From G963663315 sp965231905 (lineage in GTDB: Bacteria > Pseudomonadota > Gammaproteobacteria > Arenicellales > Poriferihabitantaceae): a DNA stretch of 64,000 nt. Shown in pieces: positions 47,931 to 57,050 of the stretch. Location: the NCBI GenBank assembly GCA_965231905.1, contig CBDDOO010000002.1, forward strand, positions 992,001 through 1,056,000. Direction: 5' to 3'. The position numbers were made by a program, and so were the translations under genes. Numbering within the stretch: position 1 is the first letter of the stretch; every line of letters begins with the position of its first letter. The notes below the pieces were generated by a model. It was given only the letters and a program-made list of their open reading frames with translations, made no database searches and was not told the origin of the DNA.

Positions 47931-49898
47931 TTAAGAAGACGAGTTCTGGTCCGGTAATTCACGCCTCTGTTCGGCAATATGGAACTTCAGCCTGTTGCTC
48001 GGCGACAAGGATGGAAACGGGTTGATTGTGAGCTTGTAGTCGGGCGGGGATACCTTGAGTGTGAAGTAATGCGCGATCATCAGCAGATTGACAGCCAGCT
48101 GCAGATTTGCCCACCGGAAGCCCAGGCACGTATGGGTGCCCAGCCCGTATGGAGCGTATCCGGGACTGCGATGCTCGTTGCGTGGAGGCAAATAGCGATC
48201 AATGTCAAATGTGAAGGGTTCCGGGAACAGGTCGCTCATGTAATGAGTGGATGTCTGGGCGATGATAACGCGCTCGCCCAGCGGTAACTCGTAGCCTTCG
48301 ATCACGTATGAATTCATTACGTTGCGGATGGACAAGGGAACAATCGGGTACATTCTCATGCACTCCATGATGCAGCGGCGCGTGACGTCGATGGCCGAGT
48401 TGGTCAAGTCTTTGGCATCCGGGTCGCCGTTCCCGAACAGGGCATCGGCTTCACTCCGGATTTTGTCATAAAGGCCGGGCTGTGACGCCATGGCCCAGAG
48501 CGCGAAGCCCAGCGCGTCTCCGAGGTACATACTGGCAAGCATGGGCGCTGAAAGGGAGAAGCTCAGGTTTGACTCGGGCAGTAGTTGCGGGTCGCTGGCA
48601 TAGAGGCTCAGGAGGTCATCCGCAAGGTCGCGGGGACAATTGACTCGTTGCGCGGGCGTGTGGGCGTTCAGGATTCGTTGCACTCCGGTTTCGATGGCTT
48701 TTGAGGCGCGCTTCATGTTCGGAGTATGCAGCATGAATTTGGGCAGTATCTTCGCAACATGAGTGATCAGGGCGCGTTCCTTGAACTGGATCAGATCCTG
48801 CACAAAGTCCTGGGATTCTATATTGATAGTGAGGGGGGATACCTGCGAGTTGATCATCAATCGGCAGGTACTGGCCGCATGCAGGGTGGACCCCGTTTCC
48901 CACTGTGCCATGAATGTACGGATGTAGCCGTAAAGAGAGTCCAGGCGCCCCTCCAGCCTCTTGCGGGAGTAGCCTGGCTGCATTGCCTTGCGTAGCCGGA
49001 AGTGGTCGGAGCCGTCGAGAGAGGGTATCAGCCCGGAGGAACGATAGACCTTCTCGAGGTCGGTGAAATAGTCCCGGGTTCTCAGATACATACGCCCGTT
49101 CCGGTGAACATTGCGGTTTACCTCAACTCCGGCCAGTACGGTCATGGGTTCCTGGAATGGTGGGCGGAACTGAAACACCGGGCCATGCTTTTTTGCAAGG
49201 TCTGCAAAGACCGCGGGAATGTTGCCAGTACGCAAATGCGGATTGAACAGCAGATGGCGCAGCGCAATGGATGGAATCTTTTTGCTCAACCTCGAACGTC
49301 GAAACAATGGGTTGGCCATGTTGTATTTGACTGCGTTGGCGATAGCGCGACCCACCCGGTCCATCTTTGAGATTATATCGATCCGCTGCCTGGCCTGGTC
49401 ATCCAGGTCATAAATGAAGCGAAAGACATCGCATGTATTGAGAAGACAAATAATGATAGCGTCTCTCGGATGCGGAATCCGGTTCGTCAGTATCGTCTCG
49501 CTGATACGTACCTTGATAAACGGGTCAGCCGCATCTTCTCCACTGTTCGAGTGTTGACCGGCGTGATTCAGTGTCCAGAATTCGCCGTCATGATGTTTCA
49601 GTATCTTGCGCTCAACCAGTCGGGTCAAAGTCAGCTCAATGATCGTGTCCGCATGGTCGGTGAGATGTTCGACCCAGTATTCGGCGTTCCGTTGAACCGG
49701 GTCGTCCGCGATTTTGTTCAGAATGGGGTCCAGCGCAGGGTCGCCGGTTTCCGTCGAATCATATACGGACAGTGAGTCGATGTCCGTGTCGATGCGTGAC
49801 AGAAGGGAAAGCTCTGTAAGCGCGGCGCCAACGACCGCGCAATTCAGATTCCAGCCGGGCACCTGGTGAAAGTATCCGTTCTGCTCGTTGAGAAGCAT
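47931..49898 (-). CDS. GPP34 (GOLPH3-like) domain fused to cytochrome P450
   Basis: 655 aa from ATG 49898. Residues 1-190 fit the GPP34 fold (L-L-N-E-Q-N-G-Y-F, G-A-A-L-T-E-L-S-L-L-S-R-I-D, D-S-T-E-T-G-D-P-A-L-D, L-V-E-R-K-I-L), known from yeast Vps74 and GOLPH3, which bind phosphoinositides, and from many bacterial proteins. Residues about 195-640 are a P450: E-C-M-R (ExxR), a haem loop Y-G-L-G-T-H-T-C-L-G with Cys591. The I-helix reads Y-L-G-D-A-L-G and lacks the usual A-G-x-D/E-T-T, so oxygen activation may be altered. Sequence upstream of the ATG still encodes GPP34-like residues (L-L-D-E-F-I-L), suggesting a 5' frameshift from ATG 49936. It is convergent with the RND gene. Confidence 0.85.
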   Translation of the reverse strand: MLLNEQNGYFHQVPGWNLNCAVVGAALTELSLLSRIDTDIDSLSVYDSTETGDPALDPILNKIADDPVQRNAEYWVEHLTDHADTIIELTLTRLVERKILKHHDGEFWTLNHAGQHSNSGEDAADPFIKVRISETILTNRIPHPRDAIIICLLNTCDVFRFIYDLDDQARQRIDIISKMDRVGRAIANAVKYNMANPLFRRSRLSKKIPSIALRHLLFNPHLRTGNIPAVFADLAKKHGPVFQFRPPFQEPMTVLAGVEVNRNVHRNGRMYLRTRDYFTDLEKVYRSSGLIPSLDGSDHFRLRKAMQPGYSRKRLEGRLDSLYGYIRTFMAQWETGSTLHAASTCRLMINSQVSPLTINIESQDFVQDLIQFKERALITHVAKILPKFMLHTPNMKRASKAIETGVQRILNAHTPAQRVNCPRDLADDLLSLYASDPQLLPESNLSFSLSAPMLASMYLGDALGFALWAMASQPGLYDKIRSEADALFGNGDPDAKDLTNSAIDVTRRCIMECMRMYPIVPLSIRNVMNSYVIEGYELPLGERVIIAQTSTHYMSDLFPEPFTFDIDRYLPPRNEHRSPGYAPYGLGTHTCLGFRWANLQLAVNLLMIAHYFTLKVSPPDYKLTINPFPSLSPSNRLKFHIAEQRRELPDQNSSS

Positions 49899-50238
49899 CA
49901 GAATGAATTCATCAAGTAACCTAAACGTTGGGTCATGGGAACCGCAGTGTATCAGACACGGGTATCAAAGATGGTCACAGTGAGATCTGTTGATGTCACG
50001 GAACCACAAACCCTGAGCGTCCGGCGTGAAAACACGGTTTTTGTCGGGGTCGGTGAACTTCACCCTGTTATTTCTGTTCATGGATTCTAACAATAAAACT
50101 ATCCTGTGTGAAAAAAGTATCCCGATTGTGGCATAATCGCAACCGGAAAAATGCAGGCCAGCTGCATTACCGGGCATTGCCGTTGGGCAGTGTCGATTGT
50201 TTCATCATCCTGCATAGAGCATAACCGGACTTTAACAG
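49899..50238. other. Intergenic region between the sterol cluster and yajC
   Basis: 340 bp. The left ~40 bp encode the probable lost N-terminus of the GPP34-P450 gene (ATG at 49936). The rest holds the yajC promoter; a cataat hexamer at 50132-50137 preceded by TG is the best -10 candidate. No further gene or RNA was seen. Confidence 0.5.
50132..50137 (+). promoter_or_regulatory. Candidate extended -10 element for the yajC operon
   Basis: cataat preceded by tgtgg, about 100 bp before yajC. The -35 region at 17-bp spacing is poor, so this is tentative. Confidence 0.3.
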
Positions 50239-50559
50239 ATGAATTTTTTGATTTCAGACGCCTGGGCGCAAGACGGCCTGGGAGGAGGCGGTCTGGTTGG
50301 ACTGCTGCCGATGATTTTGATCTTCGTGGTCTTTTATTTTTTATTGATTCGCCCCCAACAGAAGCGCGCCAAGGAACACCGGAATATGGTGGCGTCGCTG
50401 GAAAAAGGGAATGAAGTGGTCACCAATGGCGGGGTTCTCGGGAAAATTACGGATGTTGACGACAGTTTCGTGACGGTGCAAATTGCGCCGGAGGTCTCGG
50501 TGAAGGTGCAGCGTCCCGCGGTTTCACAGATGATGCCAAAGGGCACCGTTAAATTCTGA
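50239..50559 (+). CDS. yajC: Preprotein translocase subunit YajC
   Basis: 106 aa with one membrane helix (about 18-38) ending in F-Y-F-L-L-I-R-P-Q-Q-K-R, and the conserved G-N-E-V-V-T-N-G-G-V-L-G-K-I. It binds SecDF in the inner membrane. It is the first gene of a long co-directional run in normal gammaproteobacterial order, although tgt and queA are not present to its left. Confidence 0.96.
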   Translation: MNFLISDAWAQDGLGGGGLVGLLPMILIFVVFYFLLIRPQQKRAKEHRNMVASLEKGNEVVTNGGVLGKITDVDDSFVTVQIAPEVSVKVQRPAVSQMMPKGTVKF

Positions 50560-50588
50560 CCGCTTGATGGTTCTGACACTGCACTCCC

Positions 50589-52472
50589 ATGCTAAATCAA
50601 ACCGTCTGGTGGAAGTATGTTGTTGTTCTGGTGGTGGTGACTACCGGACTTTTTTACGCGCTGCCGAATATCTACGGCAATGATCCTGGAATCCAGATTC
50701 GCGGCGCCCGTGGCTTGAGCATTCAATCCGGCGAGCTGGCCCGTGTCGAATCCATCCTGGAGTCAGCGTCTGTTGCGGTCAAGTCACTTTCCCACGATGA
50801 AAAAGGCATCCGGATTCGATTCAACGACGATGACAGCCAGTTGCGCGCCAGGGAATTGCTGGAAACCGGACTGGGGCAGAATTATTCCATTGCGTTGACG
50901 TTGTTATCCGGGGCGCCGCAATGGCTGAGCGCCTCGGGCGCCCTGCCGATGTATCTGGGGCTTGATCTTCGGGGCGGGGTTCATTTTCTGCTGCAGGTGG
51001 ATATGCAAAGCGCGATTGCGCGGGCAGAGGATCGTTATCAGGATAATGTCAAATCAACCCTGAGAGAGAACAGGTTACGGTATCGAAGCGTGACGCGGGG
51101 CGCGTCCGGAGACCTGGAGGCGATAATCCGTAATCCGGGGCAGCGAATCCAGGCGCTGGAGGTATTGAACGAGGCTTATCCTGATCTGGATATCCGGGAA
51201 GATGAAAACAACTCCGAGAAATTGCTGCTGCGAATAGGCGAGGATCAGATTCAGGAGATCCGGGAGTTTGCGCTCGAACAAAACCTGACCGCGTTGAGAA
51301 ACCGGGTGGACCAACTGGGTGTGGCGGAGCCGGTGGTGCAGAGACAGGGGGATGACCGGATCGTCATTCAATTGCCGGGGGTGCAGGATACCGCTCGGGC
51401 AAAAGCCATACTGGGCCGGGCGGCGACACTTGAAATGCACCTGGTGGACGAAAAGAACGATGCCGCGGCCATTGAATCCGGCCAGGCTCCGGCGGGTTCA
51501 AGATTGTATAAATACCGGGATGGGAGACGCATTCTGCTGTTCAGGAAAGTGATCTATTCCGGTGACAATATCGTGGACGCCGCCGCCAGTCTGGATACAC
51601 AAACGGGTTCTCCGATTGTCAGTATTACCCTGGATGCCGAGGCCGCCGCCATCAACAGCCGGGTCACCGGGGAGAACGTCGGCAACCGGATGGCCGTGGT
51701 CTATCTCGAATTGATTTCACAAAACAAAAAAGACGCGGACGGTAATCTGGTAACCGATGATCAGGGGGCTCCGGTTCGTATCAGCAAACGGATTGAAGAA
51801 GTACTGACCGCCCCGGTGATCCGTGACCAGCTTGGCAAACGCTATCAGATTGAGGGGCTTGACTCTGTTGATGAAGCCAGGGACCTGGCGTTGATGCTGA
51901 GATCGGGCGCCCTGGCGGCGCCTGTTGAAATCATTGAGGAGCGCACGGTGGGACCCAGCCTGGGGCAGGCCAATATAGATCAGGGTTTCCTTTCGGTCAT
52001 CATGGGGTTTGTCCTGGTTCTGCTTTTCATGCTGGTCTACTATCGGGTGTTCGGTTTCGCGGCCATGATCGCGTTGACGGTCAATCTGGTACTGATCGTC
52101 GCCGTGTTATCCATGTTGCAGGCGACATTGACATTGCCGGGGGTGGCCGGAATCGTGTTGACGGTCGGTATGGCGGTAGACGCCAATGTCCTGATTTTTG
52201 AAAGAATCAGGGAGGAAGTCAGGAATGGCAATTCACCCCAGGCCAGTATTCATACGGGCTATGATCGGGCGATGTCGACGATCATTGACGCCAATATCAC
52301 CACGCTGATCGCGGCTATTGTCCTGTTCAACTTCGGCACCGGTCCGATCAAGGGGTTTGCGGTTACCCTGAGTATTGGCATCATTACCTCCCTGTTCACC
52401 GCCATCATTATGACCCGGATTTTCGTCAACCGGTTTTATGGCGGCCGGAACGTCAAAAGACTTTCAATTTAG
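50589..52472 (+). CDS. secD: Protein translocase subunit SecD
   Basis: 627 aa, usual length. One N-terminal helix (about 9-28), the large periplasmic P1 region beginning Y-L-G-L-D-L-R-G-G-V-H-F, and five C-terminal helices with V-G-M-A-V-D-A-N-V-L-I-F-E-R and the D/R network for proton coupling. SecDF pulls secreted proteins across the membrane using the proton gradient. It is 5 bp from secF. Confidence 0.97.
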   Translation: MLNQTVWWKYVVVLVVVTTGLFYALPNIYGNDPGIQIRGARGLSIQSGELARVESILESASVAVKSLSHDEKGIRIRFNDDDSQLRARELLETGLGQNYSIALTLLSGAPQWLSASGALPMYLGLDLRGGVHFLLQVDMQSAIARAEDRYQDNVKSTLRENRLRYRSVTRGASGDLEAIIRNPGQRIQALEVLNEAYPDLDIREDENNSEKLLLRIGEDQIQEIREFALEQNLTALRNRVDQLGVAEPVVQRQGDDRIVIQLPGVQDTARAKAILGRAATLEMHLVDEKNDAAAIESGQAPAGSRLYKYRDGRRILLFRKVIYSGDNIVDAAASLDTQTGSPIVSITLDAEAAAINSRVTGENVGNRMAVVYLELISQNKKDADGNLVTDDQGAPVRISKRIEEVLTAPVIRDQLGKRYQIEGLDSVDEARDLALMLRSGALAAPVEIIEERTVGPSLGQANIDQGFLSVIMGFVLVLLFMLVYYRVFGFAAMIALTVNLVLIVAVLSMLQATLTLPGVAGIVLTVGMAVDANVLIFERIREEVRNGNSPQASIHTGYDRAMSTIIDANITTLIAAIVLFNFGTGPIKGFAVTLSIGIITSLFTAIIMTRIFVNRFYGGRNVKRLSI

Positions 52473-52477
52473 CCACC

Positions 52478-53488
52478 ATGCAAATTCTGAAAAAACAAAC
52501 CACGATTGACTTTCTCGGCAAGAGAAAACTGGCATTGATTCTGTCTGTAAGCCTGATCCTGATCAGCGTCGGCAGCCTCGTGGCAAGGGGGCTGAATCCG
52601 GGCATTGATTTTACCGGCGGAACACTGGTAGAGGTTGGCTATCAGCAGCCGGTTGAGGTTGAGTCGGTTCGGGTGACGCTGGTTGAAAACGGTTTCGACG
52701 ACGCCATTGTCCAGAATTTCGGGACGACGCGGGATGTGATGGTACGTCTGCCGGCCACTTTTTCGCGGCGCGATACCAGCGCCGCCGAGATCAGCAGCCG
52801 GGTTATGGAGGCGTTGCGGGCGCCCTGGAGCGAGGTCCTGGTTGAGTCTGCCGTCAGGGATTCGCAACAATGCCTGTCAGACGGAGTGATGGCCGACTGC
52901 CAGGTGCAGATGCGCCGGGTCGAGTTTGTCGGACCACAGGTAGGCGGCGAACTGACCAACCAGGGGGGGCTGGCGATGATGTATGCCTTGCTGGGCATAC
53001 TGATTTATGTGACCTGGCGATTCGAATGGAGGTTTGCGGTGGGTTCAGTGGTTGCCCTGGCTCATGATGTGTTGATTACGGTTGGCGTGTTTTCCCTGTT
53101 CCAGTTCGAGTTTTCGCTCCCTGTGCTGGCTGCGGTGCTTGCGGTAATCGGCTACTCGCTTAACGACACGATTGTGGTGTACGACCGGATTCGTGAAAAT
53201 TTCCGGAAAATGCGAAAGAGCGGCGTTCCGGAAATCATGAACGTCGCGATTAATCAGACATTGCCCCGAACCCTGCTGACTTCATTGACTACCCTGCTGG
53301 TTGTGCTGACCTTGCTGATATTCGGCGGCGAGGTCATCCGGGGCTTTTCTGTCGCCCTGTTGATCGGCGTTGTCGTTGGCACCTACTCTTCGGTTTTCGT
53401 GGCCAGTCCGGCGGTGCTTGTTTTTGGCATCAGTCGGGAAGACATGTTGCCGGTTCAGAAAGAGGGGGCTGTGGATGCGCAACCCTGA
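52478..53488 (+). CDS. secF: Protein translocase subunit SecF
   Basis: 336 aa with six membrane helices. Conserved G-I-D-F-T-G-G-T near residue 42, and G-Y-S-L-N-D-T-I-V-V-Y-D-R-I-R-E-N in helix 4-5. It partners SecD. The nrdR start is 15 bp after its stop. Confidence 0.97.
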   Translation: MQILKKQTTIDFLGKRKLALILSVSLILISVGSLVARGLNPGIDFTGGTLVEVGYQQPVEVESVRVTLVENGFDDAIVQNFGTTRDVMVRLPATFSRRDTSAAEISSRVMEALRAPWSEVLVESAVRDSQQCLSDGVMADCQVQMRRVEFVGPQVGGELTNQGGLAMMYALLGILIYVTWRFEWRFAVGSVVALAHDVLITVGVFSLFQFEFSLPVLAAVLAVIGYSLNDTIVVYDRIRENFRKMRKSGVPEIMNVAINQTLPRTLLTSLTTLLVVLTLLIFGGEVIRGFSVALLIGVVVGTYSSVFVASPAVLVFGISREDMLPVQKEGAVDAQP

Positions 53489-53503
53489 CCGGATCAAAAT
53501 ACC

Positions 53504-54013
53504 ATGCACTGCCCGTTTTGTACAACCAGTGACACTCGGGTAATTGATTCGAGATTGATTGATAACGGCGAGAACGTACGTCGTCGACGCGAGTGCCAGA
53601 GATGTTCCCGGCGCTTTACCACTGCCGAGAAGGTGGTGTTTGACATGCCGGCTGTAATCAAGGCCGATGGCCGCTGTGAACGATTTGACACAAACAAGCT
53701 GCGTGGCGGGATCATGCGGTCTCTGGAAAAACGCCCGATAGAAATCGAGGCTGTCGAAAGGCTGATAAAGGGTATTATGAGACAACTCACGCACCAGACC
53801 GATCAGGGGATTGAATCCAGGCAGATTGGCGAGGCGGTCATGTACGAGTTGAAGAAACTGGATGAGGTGGCTTATGTTCGATTTGCTTCTGTCTACCGCC
53901 GGTTTCAGGGCATGGAAGAATTCAGTGATGAAGTCGAACGGCTGAGAGCTTCATTGCCCGGATTGTCGGATGAATTGCAGTCATCCCTGTTTCCCAAGAA
54001 CTCCGAACAGTGA
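53504..54013 (+). CDS. nrdR: Transcriptional repressor NrdR
   Basis: 169 aa. The N-terminal zinc ribbon is C-P-F-C..C-Q-R-C (residues 3-34), followed by R-R-F-T-T-A-E and an ATP-cone. NrdR senses ATP/dATP and represses ribonucleotide reductase genes. Its stop overlaps the ribD start by GTGA, the usual Proteobacteria arrangement. Confidence 0.96.
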   Translation: MHCPFCTTSDTRVIDSRLIDNGENVRRRRECQRCSRRFTTAEKVVFDMPAVIKADGRCERFDTNKLRGGIMRSLEKRPIEIEAVERLIKGIMRQLTHQTDQGIESRQIGEAVMYELKKLDEVAYVRFASVYRRFQGMEEFSDEVERLRASLPGLSDELQSSLFPKNSEQ

Positions 54014-55212
54014 ATCCGTTCGATGGTTTCAGACAGGATCGGCCATCGGCTCGGGATGTCGCCGGGCAGGATGACCGGGTTACCATGAACGGCTCGGAGG
54101 CTGTGGATAATGCCACGGATGACGATGAAAGAATCATGGCCCGCGCGCTCAAACTGGCCGGCAGGGGGCTGTATACCACTCATCCCAATCCCATGGTCGG
54201 ATGTGTCATCGTTAAAAACGGGAACGTCATCGGAGAAGGCTGGCATCAGTACGCGGGAGGCGATCATGCGGAAATAATGGCTTTGAAACAGGCCGGCAAG
54301 GCGGCAAAAGGGGCTACACTCTACGTCACCCTGGAACCATGCAGCCATTACGGCAGAACCCCGCCCTGTGTCAAAGCCGTCAAAAAGGCGGGTATAGCCC
54401 GGGTGGTTGCGGCGATGGAGGATCCGGATTTGCCGCCTGATCAATCCGGAATCGCTGAATTACGGCGCAGTGGAATCAATGTGTTGACCGGCATCGGGCG
54501 GTCTCAGGCCCAATCCCTGAATCGCGGTTTTTTGAAGAGAGTCACGACCGGCGTCCCGTGGGTTACCCTGAAAATTGCAACCAGCCTGGATGGTAAAACT
54601 GCGATGTCCAGCGGCGAAAGCCAATGGATCACCTGCCCCTTTGCGAGGTTGGACGGACAAAAAGCAAGAGCGGCGTCTTCAGCGGTGTTGACCGGGGCAG
54701 GGACGGTTTTGAGAGACAATCCCTTGATGAACGTCAGGCTGGAAAATGTGTCCCGGCAGCCTTTTCGGATTGTCCTCGATACAAACCTGAGCATACCCGC
54801 CCATTCCAAAATTCTTGGATCAGATGGGCGGGCGCTGATCATTACCGCAAGCCAGGATCGGGAAATTATTGAAACGTTCTCAGGAAGCGGGGCCGAGATT
54901 ATTGATTGCGGGAGAAATCCCCGTGATCCTGGTCATGGGGGGATTGACCTGGAACGGGCCATGCGGGAGCTGGGCCAGAGGGAGATGAATACGGTTTTGC
55001 TGGAAGCGGGGGCCAGGCTGAGCGGAAGTATGCTGAAGCAGGGCCTGGTCGATGAAATGATTGTCTACATGTCTCCGGATCTGCTGGGGGCGGAAGCCAG
55101 GAGCATGTTTCTGATTCCGGGGCTTGATCAGCTCATCGACAGGGTGAAACTTGCGTATCGTGACGCAGTGATGATCGGGCGTGATCTGAAAATCACTCTG
55201 GACGTGGTTTGA
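54010..55212 (+). CDS. ribD: Bifunctional riboflavin deaminase/reductase RibD
   Basis: 400 aa from GTG 54010, or 375 aa from ATG 54085; the first gives an N-terminal tail of about 25 extra residues. The deaminase domain has H-A-E near residue 90 and P-C-S-H-Y-G-R-T-P-P-C; the reductase domain begins at about T-L-K-I-A-T-S-L-D-G-K. It converts the pyrimidinone made by GTP cyclohydrolase II in two steps. Confidence 0.96.
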   Translation: MNPFDGFRQDRPSARDVAGQDDRVTMNGSEAVDNATDDDERIMARALKLAGRGLYTTHPNPMVGCVIVKNGNVIGEGWHQYAGGDHAEIMALKQAGKAAKGATLYVTLEPCSHYGRTPPCVKAVKKAGIARVVAAMEDPDLPPDQSGIAELRRSGINVLTGIGRSQAQSLNRGFLKRVTTGVPWVTLKIATSLDGKTAMSSGESQWITCPFARLDGQKARAASSAVLTGAGTVLRDNPLMNVRLENVSRQPFRIVLDTNLSIPAHSKILGSDGRALIITASQDREIIETFSGSGAEIIDCGRNPRDPGHGGIDLERAMRELGQREMNTVLLEAGARLSGSMLKQGLVDEMIVYMSPDLLGAEARSMFLIPGLDQLIDRVKLAYRDAVMIGRDLKITLDVV

Positions 55213-55215
55213 AGT

Positions 55216-55839
55216 GTGTTTACCGGCATTATTCAAAGCATCGGCGAGGTTGTCTTCAGACTCCCGACTCCCGGCGGCATGGAACTTGGAATAAGACCGG
55301 CGCCTGAGTCCGGTCGCCTGGAGCCGGAGCGGATATCATTGGGCGACAGCATTGCGGTCAACGGCGCCTGCCTGACTGTGGCCGGCCTGAAAGACACGGT
55401 TCTGCGTTTCGATGTGTCGGAAGAAACACTGTCAAAATGCCTGGCGCTGACCTGGCAGACCGGTACCTGCGTCAACCTGGAGGCGGCCCTGACCCTGGAG
55501 ACGCCGATAGGCGGGCATCTGGTATCCGGTCATGTCGATGGCTTCGCCACCTTGATAAAACGTAAGGACAGGGCCGGGTTTGCAACCTTTGTTTTTGCGA
55601 CCGATCACGCGGTCGGACGATACGTCGCGAGTAAGGGGTCGGTCGCGATTAATGGAGTGAGCTTGACCAGCAATCGGGTTTCGGATGATCGGACCCGGAC
55701 GACATTTGAGGTTGCGCTGGTTCCCCATACGCTGGAGAATACGACTCTAGGCAACCTGGATGAGGGTGATTCGGTACACATTGAAGTGGATCAGATTGCG
55801 CGTTATATTGACCGGGTGAACCAGTTTGACAGCGAATAA
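55216..55839 (+). CDS. ribE: Riboflavin synthase alpha subunit
   Basis: 207 aa from a GTG start 3 bp after ribD. It has the duplicated lumazine-binding fold: M-F-T-G-I-I-Q at the start, V-N-G-A-C-L-T and G-H-L-V-S-G-H-V-D in the first half, and I-N-G-V-S-L-T in the second. It dismutates two lumazines to riboflavin. It ends on the ribB start (TAATGA-type overlap). Confidence 0.96.
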   Translation: MFTGIIQSIGEVVFRLPTPGGMELGIRPAPESGRLEPERISLGDSIAVNGACLTVAGLKDTVLRFDVSEETLSKCLALTWQTGTCVNLEAALTLETPIGGHLVSGHVDGFATLIKRKDRAGFATFVFATDHAVGRYVASKGSVAINGVSLTSNRVSDDRTRTTFEVALVPHTLENTTLGNLDEGDSVHIEVDQIARYIDRVNQFDSE

Positions 55840-57032
55840 TGAATAAAGAACCGATTGCCACAAACCGGATCGAAGATGTGCTCGAGGATTATCGTCGGGG
55901 CAGGATGGTAATTATGGTGGATGACCAGGACCGGGAGAATGAAGGGGACCTGCTGGTTGCGTCACAATGTGTTACCCCCGGGCACATCAACTTCATGGCG
56001 TCGGAAGGGCGGGGGCTGATTTGTCTGACACTGACCGAAGAGCGGTGCAACCAGCTTGAACTGCCGTTGATGGTCAGCAGGAACAAGGCCCGTTTCGCGA
56101 CCAACTTCACGGTTTCGATAGAAGCCGCCAGGGGGGTGACCACCGGTATCTCCGCACAGGACCGGGCCTTGACTGTCCAGGCAGCGGTCAATGCACATGC
56201 GAAGCCCGATGATCTTGTGACTCCCGGTCACATATTTCCGATCAAGGCCCAGGCTGGCGGGGTATTGACCCGGGCAGGACATACTGAAGCGAGTGTGGAT
56301 ATGGCCAGATTGTGCGGCTATGAACCCTCCAGCGTGATTTGTGAAATCCTGAAGGATGACGGCGATATGGCGCGATTGCCGGACCTGATTGAATATTCTC
56401 GCAAGCATGGACTGAAAATCGGCACGATTGCCGATTTGATCCGTTATCGACTGAAAAACAATCCCACGGTTCGCCGGGTGTCCGAGAATTACCTGGAACT
56501 GAAGCAGGGGAAATTTCGTTCATTCGTATACCAGGACATGGAAAAGGGGGGGACCCATCTTGCATTGGTCAAGGGTGAAATAGCGCCGGGTCAGGTCACA
56601 CCGGTGCGGGTCCATATCCATCGCGGGTTGCTGGATGTCGTATTGAGTCCTTCTTCGCCCTGGAGCTGGACTCTGGAGAAGGCGATTCAGGCCATATCCG
56701 GGCAGGGTACCGGTGTGATCATCATTCTGGCCTATCATGAAAATGCAGACGAGCTGGTGAGCCGTATTTCCCTGCACGATGATATGGTGGCTGTTCAATC
56801 AAGGGAAGTTGAATCGACGGAAATCACTCCAGACCATGAAAACCATCCCGAGAATCTCAGAATGCTGGGCGCCGGCGGACAAATCCTGGCTGATCTGCGC
56901 GTCAACCGGATTCTGGCGCTGGGCCGGAAAAAGAAAGCCCACGGCCTGTCCGGGTTTGGCCTGGAAGTGCTGGATTATGTCGAAACTCCCCAGCAGTTGA
57001 CGGCCTGGAATGAACAACATGATCCGGATTAG
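55839..57032 (+). CDS. ribB: 3,4-dihydroxy-2-butanone-4-phosphate synthase with degenerate GTP cyclohydrolase II domain (RibBX type)
   Basis: 397 aa. Residues 1-205 are an intact DHBP synthase (D-D-Q-D-R-E-N-E-G-D, G-R-G-L-I-C, R-A-G-H-T-E-A-S-V-D). Residues 206-397 align in position with GTP cyclohydrolase II, but the zinc site is gone: where RibA has C-x-x-x-x-x-x-x-x-x-x-C-x-C this reads H-R-G-L-L-D-V-V-L-S-P-S-S-P. No cyclohydrolase activity is expected; such RibBX proteins are known in Proteobacteria, and a separate ribA should exist elsewhere. Confidence 0.93.
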   Translation: MNKEPIATNRIEDVLEDYRRGRMVIMVDDQDRENEGDLLVASQCVTPGHINFMASEGRGLICLTLTEERCNQLELPLMVSRNKARFATNFTVSIEAARGVTTGISAQDRALTVQAAVNAHAKPDDLVTPGHIFPIKAQAGGVLTRAGHTEASVDMARLCGYEPSSVICEILKDDGDMARLPDLIEYSRKHGLKIGTIADLIRYRLKNNPTVRRVSENYLELKQGKFRSFVYQDMEKGGTHLALVKGEIAPGQVTPVRVHIHRGLLDVVLSPSSPWSWTLEKAIQAISGQGTGVIIILAYHENADELVSRISLHDDMVAVQSREVESTEITPDHENHPENLRMLGAGGQILADLRVNRILALGRKKKAHGLSGFGLEVLDYVETPQQLTAWNEQHDPD

Positions 57033-57050
57033 ATGTGGAGGTTTCGGGGA

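Noticed and set aside
53990..55216. FMN riboswitch before the riboflavin genes
   Set aside because: nrdR, ribD and ribE overlap or abut with only 0-3 bp between, leaving no leader in which an RNA element could fold.
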